Origin: Pempheris klunzingeri
Lineage: Eukaryota > Chordata > Actinopteri > Acropomatiformes > Pempheridae
Assembly (NCBI RefSeq): GCF_042242105.1
Contig: NC_092019.1
Span: forward strand, 17,529,328 to 17,593,327
DNA length: 64,000 nucleotides
Direction of reading: 5' to 3'
Within the stretch, counting starts at the first letter, position 1, and the number at the start of each line of letters is the position of its first letter. Below are positions 46,616 through 61,123 of the stretch, piece after piece. The notes below the pieces were generated by a model. It was given only the letters and a program-made list of their open reading frames with translations, was not told the origin of the DNA and made no database searches. The translations under genes and the position numbers were made by a program.

Positions 46616-48639
46616 TCCATGCATAGGAAAGACAGCGGTACATGAAAAATTTATCAGCTAGCTGAAATGCAGACATGGTAGGAGGGAGCTAGAGTGAGGG
46701 AGAAATTTGTTGGGGTGAAAAGGAGGTCGACGTATTGCAGAGCTGGCACGCCTCATGCTCTGCCATCCAACTAATAAACAAGTCGAAAGATTATCATGTG
46801 TTTACTATCTGGCATGTTTGCCTTAACCATTCTGCGTTGCTTTCCGACTCCCTCACCACCTGACCCCTTTTCTACTCTCTTGTCTTTCTCTCTTTCTTCA
46901 TCTCTGCCCCTTTCAGCTCTACTTTTCCCCTCACGCCAGAGCAGCGTGGGCAGAGTGGCAGGTTGATGTGTTCACGGGATTGACCGCCTCCCCCCATTGG
47001 CTCCTCTCTTTTGCTTACACTGCCTCCATCCGTCAAGCTGTCATCAGCCTCGCCCGGTCGACCTTGTTAGGGCCACCCCGCAGGCACTCACCCTGGAGTC
47101 CGTGTAGCCCCAATATGTCAAGGGGATGATGAGTGTCTCCCTCTTGAACTGACTAGGCCTACCATAGAGTGAGAGCCAGTGAGAGTTTTGCTGTGTGTGA
47201 CTTCAGGGGTATGTGCAGCAATATTTATATGAGCCAAGTCCATGGAAGCCGATGAAGAGTCAAGTTTCCCTCCCAATGCAACTGTAATGGTCCCAATGAA
47301 AAGCATCTTTTCAACTGAAAAGAGCCTCTGAGACAAAGGGTCAGGAACTATGGCCTTGATAGTCACTTTTGCTTTTTGCACAGACAATCACTTGGGATAT
47401 ATGAAGGACTGTTTATGTAGACTAAAGGAGATTCTCGAAATCTGAACAAACAAAGCATGACGGATCCTGTGGAAATAAATTAGACTAGATTTTTACATTC
47501 ATTTACTGACTGATTACTCATTAGAAAATAGTATAATACTGCCATTTCCTAGGGGGGCCAAGGGCACGTCTTCAAATGTCTCCTCTTGTCTGACCAACAC
47601 TCTAAAATCCAAATATATATCCAGTTTAAAATGATATAAAACAGACGAGCTTGAATCAGAAAACAGTTGGTGTTTTGGCTTAAACCACTGATCACTTTTT
47701 TTATTCAGATTTTTCTACCAGCAGTTTAATCAACTCACCGTTTCAGCAATAAATTAAACTAACTGTGGTTACCATGGTGAATTCAAACCACCCGTGTTCA
47801 GGATGTGCAACACATGACTTGGGGGGGGGACAAAACAGGGGACTGTCACTGATTATTACTGCAGAGATAACCTGGATTAGGGTGGATGATTTTCTGTTTA
47901 ACTCACATTAGACTTGTTAAAGAGGAAACCAAAGACGGGCCTCAACCATCAGTAATCGACTGACCTCTGCATGGGGCTGCGTAATGGAGCCAGAGACCAT
48001 ATTCTATGTGCACTGCTCCACCTGCTGGATATAATAAGTAGGCAAAAGCCACACTTGAGGCCCACTGTGCTTGGATGCCTTTCTTCATTTGATTCTTTGA
48101 ATTGCTTCAATATTTTCCCATTATCTATTTTCTCCATTAACATGAAAACAAATCCAAGAAGATTACAGGAGAAACATCACTTGTCGCAGCTGATAGAAAT
48201 CGACATGCTTTTGAAATAAGAGAAAGATATATGGCGAGTACATTCAGATCAGACTGCATCTCTGATGTTAGCTTAAATAAACACAATTTCATTTACAATA
48301 ACAATTTATACACATTTAAAAAATGTGTATCATTTAAAGAAAAGGGCAGAAAACTCAAATACAAATTTAATGGAGCCTGTTTCATGAACGAGAGCAAATT
48401 GCTGTACTTTTTATGCGTGTTGACAGTCTGAAAGTTTGCTTTGTGTGGTGACAAGACACTGACACTAAAATACTGGAACTGAATATCTGACTAATAAAAT
48501 GTCTGACTAATAAAAACACAAAAGTGTGTAAACCAAAGGGTAAAACTCTTCACATGAAACACATCAGATAGTAGCAGCATTTTTTTTTTTTACCGGATTG
48601 GCGCAGGAAAAAAGTGAAAAGCAAGAAAACTGTGATGGC

Positions 48640-48720
48640 TGGGAGGACAAGGGGAGGGGGAGGAGGACGAGGAGGAGGGAGAAGGAGAGGGAAGGAGGGG
48701 AAAGAAGAGAAGACAAAAGA
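48640..48720. repeat. Purine-rich (GGA/GAA) tract
   Basis: An almost pure G/A stretch on the plus strand (ggggaggggg, aggaggacgaggagg and similar). Mirror-symmetric purine tracts can form triplex DNA. No gene is evident. Confidence 0.7.
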
Positions 48721-49788
48721 TTCATAAAAACTAAAGCAGTTGTGGACGACAGCAAAAGTTGTGAGTACGAGTTAATTACGCTTCTTCTTTTTTCTTATTC
48801 ACCTCATTTGACCACACGCTGTAGGAAATACACAGAGGAGCATCTACACATGCAGGATATCTCATATCCAAAGATATTAAAGGGAGGATATCTCCTATTG
48901 ATTAGATGTAAACATGAAATGTAACGGTGAATGCTTGGCTGATTACCTGATTCACTTCAGAATTTATATCTTATAGTTCTGTGCTGTATGGTTGCATACA
49001 GAGTTCAGTGAGTGCAAGCAGTGAAAAACATGTCATTCTCACAAACAGATCAACAGAGGCATGCAGTGCCAAACCAGGACAATCCAGGGTTTTCAATTCA
49101 GTAATTGCAAATGTATGACACTGGAATTATCGGAGCAGAAAAGACAAAACTTGTGACAAAACTGTCTTGCTCAGAGCTGCTGGTACAGTTGGAAAGCAAC
49201 GATATGTTCTATGAAAAGAAAGCTGGAAAAGAATGTGCGACTGTACCAGAGGAGGGGCGGAGGGGTGCTCAAATAGGGCACAAAAAAAAAACACATTCTT
49301 TTGAGAGAGCTCACGTCTTGGACTCCAAAGTTGCACTGACACATCACGAGAGGAATGATGCAGGGTGGGAGAGGAGAGAGGAGAAAGAAGGAAAACACAT
49401 TTTCAGAGGTGGAGAGTATCATTTAAAAAGTTTTTCTTGTGGTTGCACCACTGCTGCTTTATTTACTTGTGTACAAGCAGTCCAAAGTAAAAAAGAATCC
49501 ACTGTAGAGCAGATTATTCCACAGCAAAATGACATCAGTCTTTAACGATGACAGCTTGTCTGTTATCCAAAATATTGCACTACTCTCGTGTTTTTAGCCG
49601 GAGAAAAACTTCAGGGAAAACATTACAGGGACCTGGAGCATTTGTATGCAAGCAGATTAAAGGAAACATCAACAGTGCAAACATCTTGAGTGAGGATATT
49701 GAACAGTTCCACTCTGTGAAATCACCCTGACTCTTTTCCTCTTCGGTTTCCTCCAGCTCGTAAAGTTTACCTCTTACAAGTTGAAGGA

Positions 49789-51457
49789 ATGGGCAGCCTT
49801 CCAGTGGTCCTGCTCCTCTGCAGTTTCCACGGTAACGCTGCCAAACAGAACACACAAATCATCTTGTTTAATTATGGTTGAGTCGCTGTGTGTTTGTTTT
49901 TATGTTGCGAAACAGTCCCCTCATGTGGTTTCTGTTCCACAGCGCTCACAGCTGTAGCCCAAGCCCAGCCGGCTGGTAATACTCCTCTCCTCATAAGTCC
50001 CACTTCAGATCAGGACGGGTTATATTGCACGACATCTGTCCGTCTGTGACTCACTGCAATGGGTCACTGGTAAGGTGTTTTCCCCGAGCTGATCGTGTTT
50101 TCTTTCTTTGTTTCTAGAGAGCACTGAGGCACCCGGGGGCACCCTGCCAGCCAGTGAGTGACAGCAGACTGGAGATGACCTGTTAACTGCCTCTCAGGAG
50201 GCCCCATGAACTGCTAGCAGAGGCTCTTTTGGGCTTAATCTCATCATTGCAATCGATTCAGTTTCAACGTGTTATGTATCTTCTGTCTCTGCAGACTGCA
50301 GGGAGGAGATGTATCCTTGCACCAGGATGTACTCGGTTCACCGGCCCATCAAGAGATGTATTGGTGCCCTGTGTCTCTACAGGTGATTTGCTTTTTACCT
50401 GCAGAATGACTTTTAGAAGTTAGCGGGAAATGTCTTGGTGTCCCACTTACTTTAATGGCATCATCCATAACTGTAGCTTGAATCCACACGGAGTATCGCA
50501 AATGTCAGACTCTTTACTAAAAGTAGTGACACCACAATGTCAAAATACTAGTCTGGCTCACAGTTTCGCTCATCACATTTTGATTGACCTGCTGCCAAAC
50601 TCTGATTAATGCACAGCAGCATGTGACATCATCTTTTTCCGGCTGAGTCGCCACCGAGACGACAACAGAAATGCAGATAACTCTCATGTGAAACACTTCA
50701 ACTGTTCTAACTTTGGCACAAAACAGTTCATTCATGTAAAACTCTATTGCTCAAAATAAGAACGAGTTAAATAAACCATTTCAGGGCCTTTAAGTCAAAA
50801 CATATGAGCATTATCGGTATCAGTATCATATTTGAATGTACTCATTATGCAGCAGAAGAGCGAGAAAAGAGTTTTGATATTACAGATGTTATGTTAAAAT
50901 AATGATATAATATATCATACATAAATTAATAAGTAGCACTTTAATGTCCAAGTGGTGAATTTAATCTTGAAGTTAAACATATGCTGATTATGTTTTGTGT
51001 GTAAGATTTTAATATGCAAAATAAAAATAACAACAAACATCAGATAAATGTAGTGGAGTAAATGAAAATCCTTTGAGTGCAAGTACTTAAACTGTGCACA
51101 GTACAGACTGTCAGACTAGGTCAAACTGTGTACAGATATTTACAATACTTGTGATACTAATGTTTAATCCTGTTTCTGATGCAGCCTGCCTCGTGTCTAC
51201 GTGATCAACAATGAGATCTGTATGAGGACTGTGTGCCAGCAGGATGAGTATCTGAAAGGTGAGACCATCTACATGTAAAACAAGCATGATGTCGGGTTTC
51301 GTGATCGTGCCTTCACAGAAGTTTGTGTCATTTGCACATTACAGCCGAACTGTGCAGAGAGCGGTCCGGGTGGCCCAGGCGTGTTGAGAGGTCATCTAAT
51401 AGGAGACGCTGTCGCAATCGCCCTAGCAACCCCAAAACCTGGGCAAACAAGGCCTGA
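49789..51457 (+). CDS. mfap5: MFAP5-type microfibril-associated glycoprotein
   Basis: Six coding exons join in frame: 49789-49831, 49943-49975, 50118-50153, 50295-50382, 51185-51258 and 51345-51457, giving 128 residues. MFAP2/MFAP5 are secreted proteins that bind fibrillin in elastic microfibrils. Seen: a signal peptide (MGSLPVVLLLCSFHALTAVA), a very short linker ESTEAPGGTLPA, then the matrix-binding domain CREEMYPCTRMYSVHRP, IKRCIGALCLYSLPRVYVIN, NEICMRTVCQQDEYLKAELC, and a basic tail with RRRCRNRPSNPKTW. Compared with human MFAP5 the N-terminal region is much shorter, no RGD is visible, and the cysteine after HRP is replaced by Ile. MFAP2 is the main alternative; linkage to aicda favours MFAP5. 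Confidence 0.88.
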
Positions 51458-53553
51458 TGGGCCCAGGATGGCAATGTGGCCTCGGGTGAGGATGGAGCCC
51501 CTTAGAGACACAAACCAGGGGCGTCATCTTAAAAACAACCCATAACACCATAAATCCACCGCTCGACACCTGGGGGTCTCTTTCTTTCTCTTTCACACAA
51601 ACACACAAGTGTGCTGAGTCGTATCTATGTTCATGTATTAGTCTTTTATGTGTGAATTCTGAAGGTGTGCTGATTTCATCTGTGTGTTTTTGGACACGGA
51701 TCATGTCTTCCATGCTTTACGACCCATTTAAGGTACTGTAGTAATGGGCCTATAGCAGCACTGAGTCATTTCATTGTACAAAGAAAGACCCACTCTGTTG
51801 TGGATTGTAAGGCACTAACTGACAATCCAGTATTATGTATCCAAAAAATATAACATTTGTTCACAAGTTATTTCATTTGTTCTTTTTCACTGTTAATTCA
51901 AGAGAAAAAAACAACAACAACAAATGAAAGTTGAGTGATATCTTTGTTTTTCTTTGCATATTCATTTCCATATACATTTCCATACACATATACAGTTTGA
52001 ATAACAAGTAACATTTGGGAGAGATGCATATAATTTCAACAGTAAACAAACACTGACAAATATTGTTCGGGCTTCACGTTCACACAGTCTCAGTGTGTCC
52101 CAGTCAACGTCCATCATCACACCACGTGTCACTGTCATCTGTCACAACACATGTGCATGGGATATCAGTGCGACATACTCCATCTCTCTGTACATGACAA
52201 TATCACAACAAAACACTGCATCACACAGACTAGCTTGATCCCACGTTGCATTTGTCTGCATCAGAATACCATTTATAACATTAAACCTTAACACGGAATC
52301 AAAATTCACAGTTAAAACTCGTTTGTACAGTACAACATGCCGCGATAGAGGTCTACGACCTGACCAGCTTGTCACTGAGAATTAAGTAGAAGTTCTCCCC
52401 AGACTGACAGGATAGTGCAGAAACACAGACCTATTCATTGAGAAGGAGAGAGGTCGTGACCTAAATGACTCACCAGTCACAGCTTTAACAGCTGTGCTGA
52501 GTAGAGATGACATAACACGGACTAAATCATCTCCATTTCCCCTTGAGGCGAAGATAAAAGCACTTGATGCCTCTCTTTGTTTTGGTAACACCCTATCGCA
52601 TCCGACACTCCTACTTCCCTGTCGCTTTGCACTGATTTACAGCTCAAACAATGGATACAGTGCCCATGACCCAGTGAAATATCTGTGTAACAGCTGTAGC
52701 TCAATGTAATGTCTCTCCCAAAACAATGCTGTGGGGCCACCAGACCCCACTAGAGAGTGCTAGAGAGAGTGTCTTTGCTCTAAATCAGCTGCAGCTTAAC
52801 AGGTTTCTTTCAAGTAAAATAACTTTATGGTAAACTTCACTATATTCTAAGTCTAAGATTTGAACAATCCCTGCGTTAAATGCAGACTGTATGCATTACT
52901 AACTACACAGACAGACCGGACTGCCAGTCAGTGCATATAGTCAGTCCCACTGTTGGGGACTTAGAGAAAAATAAGCTACAGTACATACAGGTGATGACAC
53001 CAATGACAATAATTACAAACTACAGACAATATATACATTTAAAATAAATATTCTCTGTACATAAAATTCATTCATTATTATGTTTTATTAGATTTCATCA
53101 TGAGATGAGTCTAGTTTTGTCTCCCTTGTTCATATTTCTATAATGTATACTCTATGATTGAGATTAGCAAATAAAACATAGAGAGGAGGAGAAAAGGGGG
53201 CAAAGGCAGATTTCAAACAGGAGAATGGAAGCTAGAGCTAGAGTGGATATACAGACAGAGAGAAGGAAGAGGATCCCTAAGAAGGATGTGGTGGAGCATT
53301 GGTGGGGATGACCTATATATATAGATATATATATATCTACCTCTTTCTGATTAAGACTGGACTGTGAGGTCTGGGTGTATCTCTGGCTAGGAACACAAGC
53401 CACAAGGACCTGAGCTAAAATAAAACAAACTAGAACGTGGTTGTTACCCTGCTTGGCAGGGAGAGATACGGGACCCCATAACGGGGAAAATAAAGTTGCA
53501 AAAAGTACTGCATAAAAAGAGACAAGAGGGAGAAAAACAAAACTAATCCCTCC
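51458..53553. other. 3' UTRs of mfap5 and necap1 (convergent)
   Basis: This stretch separates two genes that end towards each other. A minus-strand polyA signal for necap1 (TTTATT on plus) lies near 53083. A downstream AT-rich stretch (51890-52020) may carry the mfap5 end. A short TA-rich patch at about 53313-53340 (tatatatatagatatatatata) is self-complementary. No other gene is recognised. Confidence 0.5.
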
Positions 53554-54801
53554 TCACTTCGGGGAAACAGAGTCAAAGTCTCCCCACAGGTCAGAGCTGG
53601 CTGGAGGGTTCACTGGAGCCGCTGAGTTGGAGTTACTGGAGTCCAGGTCTAGTAAACAGCCTAGTGGTTAAAAATAAATAAAACAAATCAGAAACATAAT
53701 GCAAAAATACAAATGTCTGATGTGACTGTCAGAGAATTCAGAGTTTTAGGTGGGATTTCAAGAAATATATGCAATATATGCTGCGGTTTTGAGATATCTC
53801 TGAAACTTCTGCCACCCCCCAAACACAATGGAGGTGAATGGAGTTGAAAAAGTTAAATGAAAAGTTACATTTGACTTCCATACACAGTTTCCTATTTACT
53901 ATTGATATTCCACCTGATTATTTACAGTTCTTTCGTGGTCTATTTATTTGGTAGGGAGTAGTTTGCAAGGAAAGCAGCAGCGAGGTCAGTGGATTATCCT
54001 GAGAAATCAGGACATTATTTGTGGAAAGGCAAATTGCTGCTGAACATTGCCAAATGTTTTTCAAAGTTTTGAGGATCTTAAACACAATGCCATTCACCTC
54101 CATTGTATTCGGCTGGCTACAGAATGCATCTAGACTGCAGAAAGCCAGGGAAGATGGGAAAAACAACGTGTTTTTAAAGGAAAATTCTTGCATTTTACAA
54201 CTGGAGCCTCTCTGTCATACTTTAGGCTAGGATTATTATAGGTATATTATAGGTCAGCATAACATTGCACTCACCACTTTCATTGTAAAGACTGTGGATA
54301 CAAGTGCTCCACTGGAAACAGGTTTACATCAGTCCTCAGTGGGGCCAAAGAAATAAAAGCTTTCAACAACGTGCTATATTGACCATTTAAATGGACTTTC
54401 ATTCTGTATAACGTCTGAGGTGCTATACTCAGGTAAACAGATCCCTCTGTGAGTGAAACAGCTGCACTGATCTAGCTGCAGGTCGAACACTGAACTAAAG
54501 CTGCTATACAGTGGATGGTTGGGTTGACGGTGTTTAACGTTTCCCTACGCTCAGACTTCCAAAAAATTGAGTTAAGATGTAGTGCTCAGGTGCACTATCT
54601 CCACAGTAACAATGCTATGCTCACCCACAGTTATGTTGGCGAAAAAAATTTGTCTCCAAATGTAGTTTTCCCTGTATTTTTACCTACTGTTTGTAATTGT
54701 GGTGGACAGATATAGATACAGTTATTGTGTGGTCTTGATATAACAAACCATTTAAATTGAATTCTCATCATAATGGAATAATCATTTTGTGATTACAGGT
54801 T

Positions 54802-54841
<40 letters not shown>

Positions 54842-57069
54842 ATGATGTATTAACACTTAGTCACCCGTTTATTCGGTACGCATAGCTAAAACTAATGCAG
54901 TCTAACACAACAGTCCTGCAATAAATCCAACTGTCATGAAGGTTATAATGCTCAGTTTTTGCTGAAACCTTCAACTCTATGGTTGAATCTACACCTCTTA
55001 TGGTCATGGAGGAGGCACTTTGTGGTGCTGTTGAACTGTATCACGTTACACTGGCAGGTGTTTCTGTAATTTTGTCCCATTTATATAAATGAGGCTAGGC
55101 TGAATAACAGAAACACCTCTCTGTATAATTCATTACAGACTCCAACAGCTCCACAAACTGCGTCCTCCAAAATGACCTAACAGTTAAATCCGCACCTCTC
55201 TGAAACAGTTTCAACAAAAATTTATTATAACCATCATGAAGGAGGGATCCATTGTAGGACTGCTGCATTAGGCTGCATACAGTTTAAACTAGGCGTCCCT
55301 AATAAACTGGCAACTGAGTCTATAACCTGATAATGCGAAAACAACACACAAGACATGACCTCTCCAGCTTTCCGTATCATAGGGTTACAATTACCTACCG
55401 GTGTCACTTCCTCCTGTAGCTGGTTGTGTGTTATGATTGGTAGATCTGGACGAAGGGGGCGGGGCTAACTTTCCCCCTGGAGGAGGCGGAAGAAGCCCGA
55501 AACCACCTGAACTCTGCGGACGGGATCGGTCCTTCTTCTTTGATTGCTGGAAAAGGAACAAAAATTGGGTGAGTGTGTGTGTGTGGGTTTATACAAGTTC
55601 ATGAATAGCAGAGAAAACATATCAAACGTTATGGCCTGAGTTTTTACACTCAAAATGAAACCCTTGTTTTGTTTTATGGCACATTTGGTGATTCAGGACG
55701 CATCAGGATGCATTATAGTGCTTTCAAAAGACTTGTCTCCAAAATTAAAGCAATATTGCTGTTCCACTAATGTTCCAACTTTGCACAATCAAATTTAATG
55801 AAGATGATGTTACCCCAATATTGAGAGTAATGGTCTGTCCTTCTTTGAAGCCCAGGTCCAGTTTAGGAGTGTTGTCTGGAGCCTGCGCCTGCTTTTTAAA
55901 CTCAGTTTCCTGTTTCACCCACCTGGAGAAGACGATAGTTAGATTTATTAAAGTAGAATTAATACATTAAGGAGTGAATTGCTTATGATTCATGGCACAC
56001 TATGAAGCTGCTACATACTTGAAGTGGTCCTGAAGGGCAACATTGAAGTCGAAGGCATCGCCTCGGTCTACGAACCCAATGCCTATGAACGCGCTGCGGC
56101 CTATGAGAGAAATGAACACAGCAAACAAGGGTTAGACTTTAGTAAGGAATTTGTGAGGTAGAAAAAAAGCACACTAAAACTTACAGTTTCCCACAATAAT
56201 CTGTCCACTATAATTAAAATTCTTCCAAGATTCGGCATAAAAAATAACAATGTACCTCTGCTCTGGGTCATAACACCTTATTATCCTCTAAATTACAAGC
56301 ACATTTCGCATCAGTTTACCCACCGTTGTCATCCTGGATGCGGAGCACAAAGTAGCGGCTTGAGTCGCTAACCGTTTCCACTGCAATGCCAGGGAACTCA
56401 TCCACTGGTGCTTGAGCAAACAGCTCCCCTGTAGGGCAGAACAAAAGAAAAGTGTTGGCAAATCAATCCAGTGGCAATTTAGATCACGAACAGACACGTA
56501 GAACTTTTTTTTTTTTTTTTTTTTTTTTAAAGGGCCAGAAGGTAAATTTCTTTTCTGTCCAAAAAAATATGTAGATGTATGAGATGTAGCCAACTTCTAA
56601 TATTCAGATCATATCAAAGATGCATCATGTGAGGGGTAATCTGAGGACAAGAAGCATGCAAATGCCTGTAATGCACTTATAGAGACAGAGATTATCAGCC
56701 TGTTTGCTTCAAAATAAACTGCTTGCTTGGACGTGGGCTGGGTCACCTTGGAATAGATGAGTAACAGAGAGGGGGGCAGCGAGCAGGAGACTACACAGTG
56801 AAAGGATTTACAACAGCGGCAGTAAACAATGACACTGTCCTGTCTGCTTCTCTCTCTCACCAGAGATTTTGTCCTCCAATTTCACATACACCATTTTGCC
56901 CCGAGCCGTCACACGCATGCGTCCCGTCCAGTCAGGAGCATCCAGCTTCCAATCTGCAGCCCTGGGACACAAACACACGGGGCGGTCAGGGAGACAGCGT
57001 GATGTAGGTGGAGTGGTGACAGCTGTTTATTGAGACTGATGTTGCAACAGTGCAGGAAAACAGGAGATT

Positions 57070-57102
<33 letters not shown>

Positions 57103-58109
57103 TATTGTTATGATTCAACACTCGCAGACACTGTAGTTCTGCGTTGGCAATTTTCTATGAGAAGAGAACGTGACTAAGGCATCAGACGGGAATTTCACTG
57201 AGATCTTAAGGCTGAAATATTACGTCACCGGCCTTACTCACTATACATATGGTCGCTGGTTAACCAATCGTGTGTCTCATGGGACGCAGGCCTGTGCTAC
57301 TGTTTGGTTGGCGCTGTGTCCACTCAGATGAAGCTGTGCTGGGTCAGGCTGGAGCACCAGCCAATGAAAAATGGGGTAAACAATTCAATGTCAACCTTTT
57401 CATCAAAGCAACAGCTCTCCTGCATGGTCATTTATGCAAAAGGTGTCTCACAGGACAGAGCTCTGTTTCAGTGGGGTTGTATGTTAAAGTCCCTTGGCAT
57501 CAAACTGCATTGATCCTGCTGTAGTGTCCTTGAGCAGGACTACTTTACAGCTCCAGGGATGCTGTCTACAGACTATACTACAGACTACTTAGAAGGTCAG
57601 ACAAGCCAACTGAGAGTCCCTGCAGCAAAATCAAGCGTCATTAAAGTGTTGACTGTCCTATAAAATCACTTGAACTTTTAAGCAGTGTAAGCATTATTCC
57701 TCCTCTGGCGTGCCACTGGAGGAAACCACATAAACACACGGTCACCGACAGAGATGTGGCAAATCCAGCCCTGTGCTCTGTAAGCGTGCAAACGCAGCGC
57801 AGACACCCAAACAGTTAATTGCGTATTTTCCTTAATGACCTTGTAAATACTCGGCAAAGACACCGAGTACAGACACTACGGCCGCTGTCACCTCAGGCTG
57901 CGTGATCAGGGGATGAGCTCCGCACGGACGTCGCCGAGGCAACGGCCCCCCGACGGCCGCAGCTCCTGACGGATGCTGGGACACAGACCTGCCCCCCCCT
58001 CCCCTCACCTGACAGCCCGGTTGGATGCTCTCGGTGGGATCCGGTAGACGTTGACTTCAGGTTTGACACAGAGCACCGACTCGTACTCGCACTGACCCTC
58101 GGTCGCCAT
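53554..58109 (-). CDS. necap1: NECAP1, AP-2-associated endocytosis adaptor
   Basis: Seven coding exons join in frame: 58109-58009, 56961-56861, 56428-56324, 56100-56019, 55922-55814, 55546-55399 and 53660-53554, giving 250 residues (human 275). NECAPs bind the AP-2 alpha ear and accessory proteins in clathrin-coated vesicle formation, mainly in brain for NECAP1. Seen: start [20 protein letters not shown], PHear-type domain over about 1-130 ([77 protein letters not shown]), then a Pro/Ser-rich tail with the WxxF motif ([10 protein letters not shown]) at the end. NECAP2 is the alternative; linkage to foxj2 and aicda favours NECAP1. The gene has no relation in strand to mfap5, which ends towards it. 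Confidence 0.95.
53815..54110. repeat. Inverted-repeat element in necap1 intron 6
   Basis: ACAATGGAGGTGAATGG near 53825 recurs as its reverse complement near 54090. The flanks between and around are AT-rich. The layout suggests a short palindromic, MITE-like sequence. The family is unknown to me, and only about 16-17 bases match exactly. Confidence 0.4.
54804..54839. repeat. (AG)n microsatellite
   Basis: About eighteen AG units in necap1 intron 6, uninterrupted. Confidence 0.92.
56507..56528. repeat. Poly-T tract
   Basis: A run of about 22 T on the plus strand (poly-A on the coding strand) in necap1 intron 2. The adjoining sequence shows no SINE body I recognise. Confidence 0.85.
57077..57102. 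repeat. (GT)n microsatellite
   Basis: About twelve to thirteen GT units in necap1 intron 1. Confidence 0.9.
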
Positions 58110-59266
58110 CTTGACTGACACTCGGTCGGTGGTGACGGTGAGTGGCGTGTTAACGTGTTAACGTTAACGGCAACGTCACCGTAATACACCGTGTATTGGC
58201 GCACGAGCTGGCGACCAGTGGTCACTGCTACGGTGTCGGTGGTGCCCTTAAAGGGGCATCACACTGCTTTTACACTTAGAGGCCAGTTTACTGACCACGG
58301 CGAGTTTAAGTCAAACAAAATGACTACATTACCCAAGTGACATTAACTAGGTGGTTTAAAGCTGAGCTGGGGCCTAGTGTTTCAAACAAGTCCGCATTTA
58401 CCAGACGGTAACGTTAGGGTTACACCAAGTGTGTTTGATTTATATTTGGGACTAAGATGTAGAACATTTGGATGTACGAACTTTCTTCGATATTTGTATC
58501 TCCGCCAGTACAGTAATTTTTCACTGCAGTATCTCTCAAGTGTGCAGCCCGTGTTAGCTAGCTACATCAAGCATTCATAGTGGCCAACCCGTTTAATTAC
58601 AACAATGGCGTCCGTCACATGATGCCATTGGGCCCCAAAAATACTTTTTCCCCATGGGCTTACATTTTGAAAGAGACGCCTGTAAATCAGCAGATAATTC
58701 CTTTTTAGATACACAAGTGGCTAATTTCACCATCATAATTTGATCTATTCGGTCTGATAACATTTGGGAAGTCTAGCAGAGTCAAACGATTAAATTATTT
58801 TCTTCCCATCCATTACAGCGGGGGAGGGGCTATAGAACCGAAACGCTAGTGCGCAGACTCCGTGGACCCTGCAAATGCGGAAGATCCGGGCAATTTTACG
58901 CCCCGGAAGTCGGATTTTTTTTAAATTCATGCGCCACTGCAGTTGTGTCCAGTTCTCTTCATACATGCATGAGCTACATACAAGCTAACATCACAAGTCC
59001 TCAACATGAGTATGAATCAATAATACAAAAACTAGCTATGTCTCATTGTAAATAATTTTATTTCATATGACCACATTGCTACAGGAACAGCTAAGCAGAA
59101 GTTATGTAACATTACAAGCCTTGCCACAACTTGAAAGCTATTTTTTCTCAGTTTTTCTCATTCTCAGTTAAGCAGTTGTAGTGACGGACCAACACCAACA
59201 TGTCTTTTTCGCTACATACTCAATGATACACTTAATGGTTACTGCAGAGGAGGTTTCAGGTATGTT
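58110..59266. other. necap1 5' flank and aicda 3' UTR
   Basis: The left side is the necap1 promoter area, with moderate CpG content and no TATA box (gttaacgttaacggcaacg). At the right end a minus-strand polyA signal for aicda (TTTATT on plus) lies near 59056. The stretch 58605-58920 contains a CpG-bearing sequence (attgggccccaaaaatact, then ggggaggggctatagaaccg) that looks like a dispersed repeat. I see no gene. Confidence 0.5.
58605..58920. repeat. Probable dispersed repeat of unknown family
   Basis: The stretch reads gatgccattgggccccaaaa, atactttttccccatgggct, gcctgtaaatcagcagataa and further, then ggggaggggctatagaaccg. I recall similar phrases from other fish DNA, but cannot name the family. 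The downstream end is uncertain. It may instead be a CpG-rich flank of an unseen transcript. Confidence 0.35.
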
Positions 59267-61003
<1,737 letters not shown>

Positions 61004-61088
61004 TTTGAAAGACGCGCTTTGCTTTGTCACTCGGCGGGCGTGGGTAATAAATGAAGTGAATGAATGATAAGTAAATGAGAAAGAGCGA

Positions 61089-61123
<35 letters not shown>

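Larger units (their letters stand above)
43291..49788. other. Spacer of about 6.5 kb between the kinase gene and mfap5
   Basis: It starts with the kinase 3' UTR. The rest holds a microsatellite (46349-46386), a mixed interspersed repeat (46400-46615), a purine-rich block (48640-48720) and scattered chance open frames. One cysteine-containing minus-strand frame at 44024-44464 (about 146 codons) is long for such AT-rich DNA, but I can attach no family to it. The 5' non-coding part of mfap5 lies near the right end. Confidence 0.5.

Noticed and set aside
48598-48924. Plus-strand frame with Glu/Arg/Lys-rich start
   Set aside because: Explained by the purine-rich tract; no homologous domain.
49105-49545. 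Plus-strand frame of 146 codons upstream of mfap5
   Set aside because: No family signature and no splice link to mfap5; probably chance.
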